NCBI GenBank assembly: GCA_016213845.1
Contig: JACQZN010000096.1
Location: 60,936 to 124,935 of the forward strand
Source of the DNA: Candidatus Wallbacteria bacterium
Lineage (GTDB): Bacteria > Muiribacteriota > UBA6191 > JACPRK01
Length of the DNA: 64,000 nucleotides
Direction of reading: 5' to 3'
The notes below the pieces were generated by a model. That model did no database searches and was not told where the DNA came from. It saw only the letters and a list, made by a program, of their open reading frames with translations. Below are positions 52,606 to 61,651 of the stretch, one piece after another (the stretch's first letter is position 1; every line of letters starts with the position of its first letter). Both the position numbers and the translations under genes were made by a program.

Positions 52606-53233
52606 GTCGAGGTTTCTGGCGCATCACTTCGACAGCCTCGAGCAGCAGCACGAGGCGGCCACGATGGGGATGTGGCTGTTTCTGGCGACCGAGATCCTGT
52701 TCTTCGGGGGGATGTTCACGGCCTACGGGGTCTACCGGTCCTTCTACCCGCAGGCGTTCGTGGCAGCCAGCCACCACCTGGACGTCACGATCGGCACGTT
52801 CAACACGGGAGTGCTCCTGACCAGCAGCCTGACGGCGGCGCTGGCGGTGCACGCGGCGCAGGCCGGCCGGCGGCGCGCGGTGATCGGGTTCCTGGTGGCG
52901 ACGATGCTGCTGGGCGCGACGTTTCTCGGGGTGAAGGGCTTCGAGTACCACCACAAGTTCGTGGAGAGCCTGATCCCGGGCCATGGCTTCGTCTTCCCGG
53001 GACCCCACGCCCGCCACGCGGAGCTCTTCTTCAGCCTCTACTTCGTGATGACCGCGTTCCACGCGCTGCACATCCTGATCGGGCTGGGTGTCATGGCGTA
53101 CGTCATCGTTTTGACGCGGCGAGGGCAGGTCACGCCCGAGCACCATCCGTCGGTGGAACTGACGGGGCTCTACTGGCACTTCGTCGACATCATCTGGGTG
53201 TTCCTGTTCCCGCTCCTGTACCTGATCCGCTGA
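52595..53233 (+). CDS. ctaE: cytochrome c oxidase subunit III
   Basis: This is a 212-residue protein with five membrane helices, the short form of subunit III. TMGMWLFLATEILFFGGMF, FNTGVLLTSSLTAALAVHAA and FHALHILIGLGVMAYVI are family signatures, and the end YWHFVDIIWVFLFPLLYLI is diagnostic. It stabilises subunit I and helps proton uptake. It overlaps ctaD at its start and is followed by ctaF after 18 bases. Confidence 0.95.
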   Translation: MHPESRFLAHHFDSLEQQHEAATMGMWLFLATEILFFGGMFTAYGVYRSFYPQAFVAASHHLDVTIGTFNTGVLLTSSLTAALAVHAAQAGRRRAVIGFLVATMLLGATFLGVKGFEYHHKFVESLIPGHGFVFPGPHARHAELFFSLYFVMTAFHALHILIGLGVMAYVIVLTRRGQVTPEHHPSVELTGLYWHFVDIIWVFLFPLLYLIR

Positions 53234-53251
53234 GCGCGATCGATCGAAGCC

Positions 53252-53536
53252 ATGGCACACGAAAGCATCTCGAGAACCACGTACTTCACGATCTTCCTCA
53301 TCCTGCTCGCGCTGCTGGTCGTGACGGTCCGGGTCGCCGACGTCGACCTGGGGCGCTTCAACTTTCTGGCCGCGATGGCGATCGCGTCGGTGAAGGCCGT
53401 GCTGATCGCGTACTACTTCATGCACTTGAAGACGCAGACGCAGCTGACCCGGCTATTCGCGGGCGTGGGGTTCGCGTGGCTGGCGCTGCTGCTGGTGCTG
53501 ACGTTTGCCGACGTGGCGACGAGGCTGGGCGGCTGA
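53252..53536 (+). CDS. ctaF: cytochrome c oxidase subunit IV (prokaryotic, CtaF-like)
   Basis: This is a 94-residue protein with three membrane helices (about 10-30, 38-58 and 66-88). The NFLAAMAIASVKAVLIAYYFMHLKTQTQL segment is the hallmark of the prokaryotic cytochrome oxidase subunit IV family. It is the last gene of the respiratory operon. The next gene lies on the opposite strand, 35 bases away. Confidence 0.92.
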   Translation: MAHESISRTTYFTIFLILLALLVVTVRVADVDLGRFNFLAAMAIASVKAVLIAYYFMHLKTQTQLTRLFAGVGFAWLALLLVLTFADVATRLGG

Positions 53537-53571
53537 GAGCGCGGGGGGCGCCGGGCCGGGAGGGCGAGGCG

Positions 53572-53847
53572 CTACCTGCGGTGGACGGTGACGAGGGGGC
53601 CCTGGACGACGCCGTCGGCGGTGAGACCGAGCCGGCGAATTGTCCCTTCGCCGTCGACGAAGTAAAGATACCCGGCGTCGACGGTCAGTAAATCGCCATA
53701 GTCAGCCGGGATGCCGCTCTCGTAGCTGGGGGCGGCAAGCGGGCCGGCGCCGCCCACGTTGAGGGTCTTGGGGCCCGAGTACGCGTGGAAGGCGAGGCTC
53801 GCGGCCAGGCCGGCCCCGAGCGCGAGCGCCGAAAGTCGACGGTTCAT
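53572..53847 (-). CDS. small exported protein, unknown function
   Basis: This is a 91-residue protein with a strong ribosome binding site (aggagg) before the ATG at 53847. A signal peptide covers residues 1-24. The mature part is small and ends with a beta-propeller-like strand pair (LTVDAGYLYFVDGEGTIRRL) that recalls a single NHL or PQQ blade. It is too short for a complete propeller, so it may be a fragment or a small domain of its own. It is convergent with the respiratory operon. No homologue was recognised. Confidence 0.5.
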   Translation of the reverse strand: MNRRLSALALGAGLAASLAFHAYSGPKTLNVGGAGPLAAPSYESGIPADYGDLLTVDAGYLYFVDGEGTIRRLGLTADGVVQGPLVTVHRR

Positions 53848-53881
53848 GAAAGCCTCCTGCGGCCAAAAGGCCGTCCATACG

Positions 53882-53894
53882 GACAGATTCTGTC
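53882..53894. promoter_or_regulatory. small dyad in a divergent promoter region
   Basis: gacaga, t, tctgtc forms a perfect 6-1-6 palindrome. A second palindrome (cggcc, aaaa, ggccg) lies just before it at about 53871-53884. They sit between divergent genes at 53847 and 54005 and could be operators or hairpins in the leader of the minus-strand gene. Confidence 0.3.
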
Positions 53895-54004
53895 AGAGCG
53901 CGTCCCCGGCGCGCAACGATCGCGGAAGATCCGCATCAAATCAGGCCGGGAGGGATTGTCAGCGCGCGGATCGGTTCTTATTCTTCTGAGCGAGGTCCAA
54001 GACG

Positions 54005-55237
54005 ATGATGCGAAACACGGCCCTGGTTCCCCTGCTCCTGCTGGGTGCCCTTCTCGGCGCCGGGTGCGAAGGCGACGCTGGCGTCGGCGACGGCCGAATC
54101 CAGGGCACGGTGCTCGCCCCCAGGGCGGGCGTCTCGGGGATCGCCCCCGCATCTGGCGTCACCGTGCAGGCCAGCCGCATCGATGACCCGCCGCTCACGC
54201 GCTCGACCACCACCGACGTCTACGGCCACTTCCAGTTCGACAAGGTCCCGACCGGCCGCTGGGAGCTCTCCTTCTTCGGCAACGGATTCCAGGCGACGCC
54301 ATCCAACAGGCCCGTCACCGTGTTCGTCGAGTCGAAGCGAACCTCCCAGGTCCCGGACGTGACCCTCTCCTCGGTGTTCGCTTCGGGGGCGGGCGTGGTC
54401 GTGGTGAATGTGGTGGACGCCGTGACCGGCGAACCGGTGTCGAACGCAACCGTCACAGTCGGAGTATCCAGCGCATCCGGCGGGTCCAGCGGGTCCTACA
54501 CACTCAACGTCCCCGTCTCTCCGGACAGCCTGGGCCAGCCCGCCTCCCAGCGCATCCTCGTGAACGACGAGGCACACCTCCAGGGAAGCGAGCAGCCGTC
54601 CACGGTCATCCCGATCGCCAACCAGGTCGTGTCGGTCACGGTCCGCGTGCAGCCCGGCCAGGCTGTGGTCCAGGGCGTGCTCCGGGCCTCGGCCTTCGAC
54701 GACCTCTACCGGCAGGCCGGCACCTACTCCCGCATCTCGATCACCAGCGACTCGATCGACCCGTCCTTCTTGAACCCGGTCATCGACGGAGGCACCGGCC
54801 GCTTCAGCGTGCGAGTCCCCGGCAGCTCCTCGGCCAGCTCGCGGCGATTCGGACTGGTCTTCAGCGGCCAGGGATTCCTCGTAAAGGTCCTCTCCAACCT
54901 CGTCGCCCCGCGCGCCAACCAGACGGCCAACCTCTCGAGCGACGTCATCCTGGAGCCGGCCACCGTTACTCTCGAGGGGACGGTCGTCACCTCCAGCGGC
55001 AGCCTCCCGGCGGGCCAGTTCGACCAGGTGACGCTGCTGGAGCTCGGACAGACGGTCGCGCTGCTCAACGGCAGCTTCTTCTTTCTGCGCGTCCCGGTCG
55101 CCATACCGCTCACGGTGCGCGCCACGGCGACCAACCCGTTCCGTGCCGGCTCCCCCAACGAGTCTGGGTTCGTGCGCGTCACGCCCGCCGAGAACGGCAG
55201 CGGACGCTTCGTCGTCGGGGCCATCTCCACGCGTTGA
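54005..55237 (+). CDS. lipoprotein with carboxypeptidase-regulatory-like domains
   Basis: This is a 410-residue protein. The signal ends LLGAGC (Cys at about residue 21), a good lipobox. Four beta-sandwich units follow: about 30-115 (GRIQGTVLAP ... VYGHFQFDKVPTGRWELSF), 125-210, 215-310 and 315-405, each ending in a Val/Leu-rich strand. The pattern is that of carboxypeptidase-regulatory-like or related Ig-type domains. No catalytic motif is seen. It resembles the protein at 800 in domain type but not in length or signal. It is likely surface or periplasmic. Confidence 0.65.
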   Translation: MMRNTALVPLLLLGALLGAGCEGDAGVGDGRIQGTVLAPRAGVSGIAPASGVTVQASRIDDPPLTRSTTTDVYGHFQFDKVPTGRWELSFFGNGFQATPSNRPVTVFVESKRTSQVPDVTLSSVFASGAGVVVVNVVDAVTGEPVSNATVTVGVSSASGGSSGSYTLNVPVSPDSLGQPASQRILVNDEAHLQGSEQPSTVIPIANQVVSVTVRVQPGQAVVQGVLRASAFDDLYRQAGTYSRISITSDSIDPSFLNPVIDGGTGRFSVRVPGSSSASSRRFGLVFSGQGFLVKVLSNLVAPRANQTANLSSDVILEPATVTLEGTVVTSSGSLPAGQFDQVTLLELGQTVALLNGSFFFLRVPVAIPLTVRATATNPFRAGSPNESGFVRVTPAENGSGRFVVGAISTR

Positions 55238-55415
55238 CTCGCGGCGCTCTCTGCGCGCCCATCTGGAGTCCGTTCATCCATCGAGTGGATGAACCGTTTA
55301 TCCAACTCCGCGAGGTTTGACGCCCGGTCGATGGCTCGGCGATAATCCGCGCCTTGTGACGCGCGGACCGCCGACGCTCAGGAGCAGAGGGCCGGCCGCG
55401 CAGGGAGGCTATCGA

Positions 55416-58400
55416 ATGAGTGTCAGCAGAATCGAGCGCGTGGGCGCGGGTAGGACAGCCCGGAGGTCGTCGCCGCCGGGCGCGGGGTTCGAAACCGGTG
55501 GCACAACGGAAGCATCGGAGTGGCTGCGGGGGCTGGAGCAGCTCGCGGCAGCACCGTTTCCGGCCGGCCGACCCGCGCTGCCCGCGGTGGAGCTGGTGGG
55601 TCGCGTCGCGGAGCGTGAGCGGCTCGGATCGGAGCTTGCCCACGGGAAGGTCGTGCAGATCGGCGGGCTTCCGGGCTCGGGCAAGACGCGGCTCGCTGAC
55701 GAGCTCTCGGGCGCGTGGACGGCCGGTCCCGTGGTGCGTGTCACGCCCGAAGAGGCCGCTGAGGGGCTGGCCGTCGATCGTGCAGTGCTCGCAGTCGTCG
55801 ACGGACTCGACCGGCTTCCGCTCGCCCAAGCCAGGCGCGCGCTCGAGCTGCTCGCTAGCCGCTCGGGGCCGGCCCTCGTGACTTCAAGGACCCGGCCCGT
55901 CGCCTACATCCACGGCCTGGTGCAACTGCCGCTCGCCGGACTCCTTCCCGATGACGCGACCACACTGGCGAGAACGTCCTTCGAGGCCAGCGGCATCGAG
56001 TGGCCCGGGCACGAGCCGAGTGACCTGTCCGGCTCCTCAGCCGGAGCCTCAGGTCCCCTCGAAGGGCATCCCCTGGCCGTGCTCTGCCGCAGCGCGCTGT
56101 TGGCTGAGGGGCGCGCGGCCGACCCGGCTGAGCTGGCTCGGCTGGCACTGCCTGAGCTCTCGAGCGTTCCCGCCTTGGCCATCCTCTGCGTCATGGCCGC
56201 GGCTGAGATCCCCCTGCGGCGCGACTGGCTCGAGCTGCTCTTCGAAGGCGCCGATGCCGGCGTCGCGGAGGTCATCCGGCATTACGCACTCCTTCCAAGC
56301 CCCTCCGGACTGACCCTTGCAGGCCCGCTCCGGGCGGCTCTTGCGCCGGCAGCCACCTCGCGAAGGTTGGCCGCAAGGTTGGGCCTTACTCTGGCGCGAG
56401 TGGCCAGGGACTCGGACGACCTGGCCATCGCGCGGGAAGCGGTCCGGCTGCTGGTTCTGGGTGAGCGCGCTGGCGAGCTGGCAGCCCTGCTTACCGCAAA
56501 GGGCGACAAGCTCCTGGAGTGGGGCGCGCTCACCGAGGTACGGGGCGGGTTGGCCCTCTGCAGGCGGGCTGGAGATAGCTCGCTTCCTCTCGGACTCCTC
56601 GAAGGACAGCTGCAGCTGGCACTGGGACAGCCCGCCGAGGCAGCCGCACTCATATCGCGCCTGAGCGCGCATCCTCGCATCAGCCGCCCGCTCCGGACCC
56701 GCTGCCTGCTCACGCTGGCCCACGCGCGCTCCGAGATGGGCGAGCCCAACGAAGCCGTGAGGGTGCTCGACCCGCTCCTGGAGGCCGATTCGGCGAAGAG
56801 TCCGGGCGACGCTCTGACCGAAGGCCGGCTCGAGGCCCTCAAGGCGCGAGCCGACGCCCTCTATCGCCAGGGCAACCTCCGGGCCGCGGCGCGCGACTTC
56901 GACGCGTGCGCCGCCGCCCTCGTCGACGTCTTCAAAACGAAGGGCGACGGGCAGACGCGAATGGCTCAGCTTGCGGCCGGGGCCCTTTCAGGACTGGCCA
57001 ACGTCAACTTCCGGACGGGCGACATGGCCGTGGCAGCAAGATACCTGACGCGCCGGAAGGCGGCCTTGCAGCAGACCGACCGGCCGGCGGCGCAGGCCGC
57101 GTTGCGGATCAATGAGTCGACGATGGCGTGCGCCCAGGGGCGGCTGACCGAAGCTTCAAGGCTCTGCGAGGCCGCCGAGCTACTCTACGAGCGCTGCGGC
57201 TCCCCGTCGGGGCGGGCGCTGGCACTGGCCAATCGCGTCCAGGTGGAGATGCTACTGGGTCGCCGCGAGGCTTGCGAGGCGGCTTACGAGCGGCTCATCG
57301 CCATGGGGGAATCGGTCTCTCCCAGATTGACGGCGGCCGCGATGAAAGGGCTGTCGCACCTGCGCTCGCGCTCGGGCCGGGCGGCCGAAGCGGTGATGCT
57401 GGCGCACCGCGCGATCGATGCGGCCCGCGCCGGGGCCGATGCCGCCGAGGAGTGCGAGGCGACGATTGCGCTGGGAGAGGCGTTGCTGGCGTCGAGCGAG
57501 CTCGCGAGCGCGCGCCAGCAGGCGGCGCGGGCCAACACGCTCGCGCGAAGGCTCGGCTCTCCGTACCCGCTCTGTGATTCCCTGCTGCTCCTGGCGGAGC
57601 TGGAGTTACAGCCCTGCGCCGACCAACCGGACGGCAAGACCCACGAGTCGCGCCTGAAGCTCGCCCGAGAGCTGGCTGGTGAGGCGCGGGGCGTGGCGGC
57701 CCGGGCTTCCTATGTCCTGGCGATTGCCGGCTCGGACGCGTTGCTGGGAGAAGTCGCGCTCCTTGAGGGGGATGGCGCCGGCGCTTTGCAGCTGCTGGAG
57801 AGGGTCCTTTCGGCGACGCCTCCGGTGGAGTGCCCGGAAGTTCGGATCCGGTGCCGGCGCGTCGCAGGCGAAGCAGCGCTCGCAGCGGGGGATTGGGAGC
57901 GGGCGTTTCGAATCGCGGCCCCCGAGCCTGCCGAGGAAGCTCGAGAGGTCTGGGGCGAGAACGCGGCCAGAGGCGCCGCGGCGAAGCACGAAGGTTCGAA
58001 CTGTGTCGAAGCCTGTACGGCGGCGAGGGCCCTTGCGGCGCTGGGGCGCCACGACGAGGCCAAGGAATGGCTGGCGTTGGCCAGGAGGGCCGGAGACCGG
58101 GAGGCGCGGCCCGGCCCGGTTCAGGCCCGGCTGTCGCTCACAGAGGCCTGGCTGGCGCTTGCGGCGCGGGCTCCGGAAAGGGCCCTCGAAGCACTTGGCA
58201 CACTCCCCGGTCTGGGTACATCGGAACTGCAGCGCCGAGAGGCGAACCTGTTCCAGGCAGCCGCTCTCAGCATGCTGGGCGAGAGCCCTCAGGCCGCCGC
58301 GCTCCTGGCGTCGCGGCTGGGTGAAGGCTTGTCGACGGCCGTGGATCTCCTTGCGCTGGCGGCCCTGGAGCGGCTCCTTCGGGCACAGGGCAAGATCTCT

Positions 58401-58901
58401 CGCGCGGAGCAGTTGCGTCAGCAAGCCGGCACCTCCAGCCCAGCCACGCGCCGCTGGCTCGAGATCCTCGGCTTCCCATGCCTCGATTCGCCCGTCCCGT
58501 ATGGGCGCGTGACGGGCGGGGCCCCCGGAATGGTGCGAGAATCGCGCGGTGTCGACCGAAGTTTGGAACGATTCGACCTCGGAGTGGATCTATGTACCCA
58601 TCGGGTGTACACCTCCGATGCAGGGTGGGTCAGCCTGGCGGGAAAATCGAAGCCTCTTGGCCTGCTGGCGGCGCTGGGTCGAGCGCCGGAGATGACCCTG
58701 ACGAAGGAAGAGCTCTTCGAAGCCGTCTGGCGCAGGCGGTACAACCCGGAACTGCACCAGAACAGCGTCCACAACCTGGTCGGCCGCCTTCGCCGCCAAC
58801 TCAGGGAGCTCGGATCTTCGCGCGAATGGATCCTCACCGAATCCGGCGCCGGCCGCTACAGCTTCGCCCCGAACCTTCGCGTCGCCGTCCGCGACCGCTG
58901 A
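55416..58901 (+). CDS. large STAND-type ATPase with TPRs and C-terminal OmpR-like DNA-binding domain
   Basis: This is a 1161-residue protein; the ATG at 55416 has ggagg at the right distance. Walker A is GLPGSGKT (84-91) and Walker B is LAVVDGLDRLP (about 125-135), so it is an NTPase of the AP-ATPase/STAND type. Residues about 380-1040 are TPR-like helical repeats (for example LDPLLEADSAKSPGDALTEG). Residues about 1055-1155 are a winged helix of the OmpR/PhoB C-terminal kind: LAGKSKPLGLLAALGRAPEM, then LFEAVWRRRYNPELHQNSVH, then NLVGRLRRQLRE. It is a signal-responsive transcription regulator; the target is unknown. Most AfsR-like proteins have this winged helix at the N-terminus instead. Confidence 0.85.
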   Translation: MSVSRIERVGAGRTARRSSPPGAGFETGGTTEASEWLRGLEQLAAAPFPAGRPALPAVELVGRVAERERLGSELAHGKVVQIGGLPGSGKTRLADELSGAWTAGPVVRVTPEEAAEGLAVDRAVLAVVDGLDRLPLAQARRALELLASRSGPALVTSRTRPVAYIHGLVQLPLAGLLPDDATTLARTSFEASGIEWPGHEPSDLSGSSAGASGPLEGHPLAVLCRSALLAEGRAADPAELARLALPELSSVPALAILCVMAAAEIPLRRDWLELLFEGADAGVAEVIRHYALLPSPSGLTLAGPLRAALAPAATSRRLAARLGLTLARVARDSDDLAIAREAVRLLVLGERAGELAALLTAKGDKLLEWGALTEVRGGLALCRRAGDSSLPLGLLEGQLQLALGQPAEAAALISRLSAHPRISRPLRTRCLLTLAHARSEMGEPNEAVRVLDPLLEADSAKSPGDALTEGRLEALKARADALYRQGNLRAAARDFDACAAALVDVFKTKGDGQTRMAQLAAGALSGLANVNFRTGDMAVAARYLTRRKAALQQTDRPAAQAALRINESTMACAQGRLTEASRLCEAAELLYERCGSPSGRALALANRVQVEMLLGRREACEAAYERLIAMGESVSPRLTAAAMKGLSHLRSRSGRAAEAVMLAHRAIDAARAGADAAEECEATIALGEALLASSELASARQQAARANTLARRLGSPYPLCDSLLLLAELELQPCADQPDGKTHESRLKLARELAGEARGVAARASYVLAIAGSDALLGEVALLEGDGAGALQLLERVLSATPPVECPEVRIRCRRVAGEAALAAGDWERAFRIAAPEPAEEAREVWGENAARGAAAKHEGSNCVEACTAARALAALGRHDEAKEWLALARRAGDREARPGPVQARLSLTEAWLALAARAPERALEALGTLPGLGTSELQRREANLFQAAALSMLGESPQAAALLASRLGEGLSTAVDLLALAALERLLRAQGKISRAEQLRQQAGTSSPATRRWLEILGFPCLDSPVPYGRVTGGAPGMVRESRGVDRSLERFDLGVDLCTHRVYTSDAGWVSLAGKSKPLGLLAALGRAPEMTLTKEELFEAVWRRRYNPELHQNSVHNLVGRLRRQLRELGSSREWILTESGAGRYSFAPNLRVAVRDR

Positions 58902-58903
58902 CT

Positions 58904-58955
58904 CCCCTGCCCCCGCCCGCGCCCCTGCCCGTGCCCCTGCCCCTGCCCCGCCCCG
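58904..58955. repeat. C-rich hexamer-period repeat
   Basis: Units such as cccctg, cccccg and cccgcg follow with a 6-base period directly after the stop of the STAND gene. It differs in unit length and composition from the heptamer arrays. No function is evident. Confidence 0.6.
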
Positions 58956-58981
58956 GAAAACCCGGTCCAGGCGCGCCCCCT

Positions 58982-59021
58982 CCGGCATTTTCCCCTCGAC
59001 TGCCGTAAGTGGGAAAACCGG
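58982..59021. terminator. candidate bidirectional terminator hairpin
   Basis: ccgg and ttttccc (58982-58994, with a 2-base bulge) pair with gggaaaaccgg (59011-59021), an 11-base stem with a 16-base loop. It lies between the convergent STAND and flp genes. A and T runs lie inside the stem rather than after it, so a factor-independent role is uncertain. Confidence 0.4.
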
Positions 59022-59067
59022 CGGCAGGTCTCCCTGCAGCCGGTGCTCCAGTCAGGAGCCCATTGGA

Positions 59068-59247
59068 TTAGCTAACCGTGTCGAGAGTGTTCGCGACTCT
59101 CTGCAGCATGCTGTTGACGTTGGTACCCGTCGCATTGAGCGCGGCGATCGCGACCACGGCGATGAGGCCGAGGATGAGACCGTACTCAACGAGGCCCTGG
59201 CCCTCGTCATCTCGCTGCCTGAGGAGCTTCTTGATCTTCTTGATCAT
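59068..59247 (-). CDS. Flp-type pilin (short, orphan)
   Basis: This is a 59-residue protein on the minus strand, preceded by a very strong ribosome binding site (aaggaggtgaaag). The leader MIKKIKKLLRQRDDEGQG is followed by LVEYGLILGLIAVVAIAAL, the Flp/Fap pilin motif with conserved Glu and Tyr, and a short tail (NATGTNVNSMLQRVANTLDT). Flp pilins are made by tad-type machinery; no tad or cpa gene is in the window. It lies convergent to the STAND gene and divergent from suhB. It is too short for many gene finders. Confidence 0.88.
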   Translation of the reverse strand: MIKKIKKLLRQRDDEGQGLVEYGLILGLIAVVAIAALNATGTNVNSMLQRVANTLDTVS

Positions 59248-59565
59248 CTACTTTCACCTCCTTCCGTGAGCTTAGCTGTTCGGCTCACGGGGGATACGGA
59301 AGCAACGTCCGTACCATCTGAACATTCGGCATCATTGAACGATTCCCGAAGTTCTCAGGCGGTATTCCAACCGCGTTCGGCCTCCGATGGCCAAGTCCGC
59401 CAACCCCGCTTCGACCTGAAAGCCTCGCCCACAAATGGTTTTCAAGTTTTGCCGCGCTGTAGCAGTTGAACCGCGCCCGGCACGGTCGAACGGCGACTCG
59501 CCACTCCGAAGCATGATCCGAGGCATGTCTGCCGCGCATGCGCGCGTGTTATACTCGCTCCCCTG
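59248..59565. other. intergenic region between flp and suhB
   Basis: 318 bases without a supportable gene. It holds the flp ribosome binding site at its start and a TATACT box at its end. Base composition is less GC-rich in the first half. No repeat, tRNA or obvious riboswitch was seen. Confidence 0.5.
59550..59555 (+). promoter_or_regulatory. candidate -10 box (TATACT)
   Basis: TATACT lies 10 bases before the ATG at 59566, so transcription would begin about 3 bases before the start codon. There is no Shine-Dalgarno sequence between them. Confidence 0.45.
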
Positions 59566-60384
59566 ATGGCTGCCCCCCAGAAATCCGACTGGCTCGAGGA
59601 AGTTTGCCGAATCGCCCAGGACGCCGGCCGGTTTCTTCTCGAGAACCTGGGAACGCTCTCGCGCGCCGACATCAGCTACAAAGGGCACATCGACCTCGTC
59701 ACCCGCGTCGACAAGGAGACCGAGGCCCGGATCATCCGCTCCATCCGCGAGCTACACCCCGATCACGGAATCCTGGCGGAGGAGTCGGAGCGCCAGCAAA
59801 GCACATCGAAGTACACGTGGGTGATCGATCCGCTGGACGGAACGACCAATTACATCCACTCCTTTCCCCTCTTTTGCGTCTCCATCGCCGTCTGCGAGTC
59901 GGACCGGCCGATCCTGGGCGCCATCTGCGCGCCCTATCTCAACGAGCTGTTCTGGGCCTCGGCAGGCGAGGGCGCCTTCCTCAACGGAAAGCAGCTGAAG
60001 GTGAGCCGCACCCAGGCACTCGAGGAAGGTTTCTTCTGCACGGGCTTCGCCTCGATGCGCTCGCCGACCTCGCCGGACAACATCGGCAACTTCATTCGGC
60101 TGCTCAAGAGCTGCCAGGGAGTGCGACGGGGCGGCTCGGCGGCGCTGGAGCTGGCCTACGTGGCCGCCGGGCGTCTCGACGGTTTCTGGGAGTTGAACCT
60201 GTCGCCATGGGATGTCGCCGCCGGCAGCTTGCTGGTGCAGGAGGCCGGGGGGCGCGTGACCGACATGCGAGGCGGACCGGGGTACCTCCATGGCCGCAAC
60301 GTCCTGGCGACCAACGCGCTGCTTCACGATGCGCTGCTGGCCCGCATCGACCCGACAGAGAGGGTGAGCGACCAATGGCAATGA
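59566..60384 (+). CDS. suhB: inositol monophosphatase family protein (SuhB-like)
   Basis: This is a 272-residue protein with the magnesium-dependent phosphatase motifs in order: LVTRVDKETEARI, GILAEES (metal-binding Glu), WVIDPLDGTTNYIHSFP (the DPLDGT signature) and SPWDVAAGSLLVQEAGG (second signature with the catalytic Asp). The length is usual. It removes phosphate from inositol-1-phosphate or related sugar or nucleotide phosphates; the substrate is not determined by sequence. The stop overlaps the start of the next gene by 10 bases, so the two are one transcript. Confidence 0.92.
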   Translation: MAAPQKSDWLEEVCRIAQDAGRFLLENLGTLSRADISYKGHIDLVTRVDKETEARIIRSIRELHPDHGILAEESERQQSTSKYTWVIDPLDGTTNYIHSFPLFCVSIAVCESDRPILGAICAPYLNELFWASAGEGAFLNGKQLKVSRTQALEEGFFCTGFASMRSPTSPDNIGNFIRLLKSCQGVRRGGSAALELAYVAAGRLDGFWELNLSPWDVAAGSLLVQEAGGRVTDMRGGPGYLHGRNVLATNALLHDALLARIDPTERVSDQWQ

Positions 60385-60725
60385 CCCTGCCGGAGTTGAC
60401 CGAGTTCATGGCGAGCTTCGTGGCCGAGCGCGACTGGAAGCGGTACCACTCGGCCAAGAACCTCTCGATGTCGATCGCCATCGAGGCCGCGGAGCTGATG
60501 GAGTGCTTCCAGTGGTCGGAGACCGTCGACGTCCGGGCGCTGAAGTCGGACTCCGATCGCTACGTCCACGTCCAGGAGGAGGTGGCCGACATTCTGGCCT
60601 ACTGCCTGAGCCTCGCCTCCACGCTGGAGTTCGACCTCGAAAGGGCGTTCCTGGCGAAGATGGAGAAGAACCGCGTGCGCTACCCCCCCGAGGCCTGCGT
60701 TGGCAAAGAGTTCCGGAAAGCCTGA
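60375..60725 (+). CDS. MazG-like nucleotide pyrophosphohydrolase
   Basis: This is a 116-residue protein starting at 60375 inside the end of suhB; another ATG lies 6 bases later. The all-alpha MazG fold is recognisable: HSAKNLSMSIAIEAAELMEC and FQWSE give the first helix pair with metal-binding acidic residues, and HVQEEVADILAYCLSLASTL the second (EExxD pattern). It is of the short RS21-C6/dCTPase-like type. It hydrolyses nucleoside triphosphates to monophosphates and pyrophosphate, in a cleaning role. The gene order with suhB suggests shared transcription only. Confidence 0.88.
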   Translation: MAMTLPELTEFMASFVAERDWKRYHSAKNLSMSIAIEAAELMECFQWSETVDVRALKSDSDRYVHVQEEVADILAYCLSLASTLEFDLERAFLAKMEKNRVRYPPEACVGKEFRKA

Positions 60726-60756
60726 CGCCGCCGGGGCGCGGAGCGCATCGAGCGGT

Positions 60757-61632
60757 ATGAGCCACACAGGAACAGCCGGACCAACCTGCGGCCGGCGCTG
60801 TGCGCATGGCGCGGTCTTCGCGGTCACGGGCCTGTTCGCCGCCGTCCACAGCGTCTGGGCTGCCGGCGGCTCCTCTGCCAGCGCTTCGGAGACGATGCTG
60901 CGACTGGCACTGAGCCTGCCAGCGCTGCTGCTGGGCATAGGGATGCACGAGTTCTCCCACGCTTACGTGGCCGTACGGCTGGGCGATCCCACCCCCGAAG
61001 ACGAGGGGCGGCTCAGTCTCAACCCGCTGGACCACCTGGAACCGGTGGGATCGCTCCTGATCCTGGGGGCGTGCATCACCGGGCTTCCGCTGCTGGGGTG
61101 GGGACTGCCGGTGCCGGTGCGAGCGTCGATGTTCCGGAACCCGATCCGGGACATGCTCAAGGTGGCGATCGCCGGCCCGATGATGAACCTGGCGGTCGGC
61201 GGCTCGGCGGCGATCGCCTGCATGGCATTCGATTCCGTCGGCTACGGCATCGCTTTGGGGCTGCCGGAGCACGCCAGCATCCGGCTGGCGTTCGTGCTGC
61301 AGTCGATTGTCCTCACGAACCTGTCTCTGGCGGCGTTCAATCTGCTGCCGATCCCGCCGCTCGACGGCCACTGGGTGTTGCGGGAGTTCGTCAACGCGGA
61401 GCGCGCCCTGATGCTGGCCCGGATCGAGCCGTACGGCATTCTGATCCTGCTCGTGCTGATGCAGACGCCGATCCTGGACGTGCCCTTCCGGTTCGTCTTC
61501 TTGCTCGCCTCCAACCTGATGGACAGCTGGGTGGTGCTGACCGGGTTCCTGGCGGTCGTCGGTATCGCCTGGTACCTGTTGATTCGATCCTTACCGGAGT
61601 TTTACCTGCGGCGTAGCGACCCGGAAGACTGA
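60757..61632 (+). CDS. site-2 protease family (M50) membrane metalloprotease
   Basis: This is a 291-residue protein; the ATG at 60757 lies 31 bases after the previous stop. Zinc motif H64-EFS-H68 lies in a membrane helix (LLLGIGMHEFSHAYVA), and NLLPIPPLDGHWVLRE supplies the second half of the site (NxxPxPxLDG). About six membrane helices are visible. It belongs to the M50 rhomboid-like/YwhC group, which cleaves transmembrane segments. The substrate is unknown; the sigma/anti-sigma pair at the window start is one possible client of such enzymes, but that is speculation. Confidence 0.88.
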   Translation: MSHTGTAGPTCGRRCAHGAVFAVTGLFAAVHSVWAAGGSSASASETMLRLALSLPALLLGIGMHEFSHAYVAVRLGDPTPEDEGRLSLNPLDHLEPVGSLLILGACITGLPLLGWGLPVPVRASMFRNPIRDMLKVAIAGPMMNLAVGGSAAIACMAFDSVGYGIALGLPEHASIRLAFVLQSIVLTNLSLAAFNLLPIPPLDGHWVLREFVNAERALMLARIEPYGILILLVLMQTPILDVPFRFVFLLASNLMDSWVVLTGFLAVVGIAWYLLIRSLPEFYLRRSDPED

Positions 61633-61651
61633 CGCCGCTCAGGGAGCAGAC

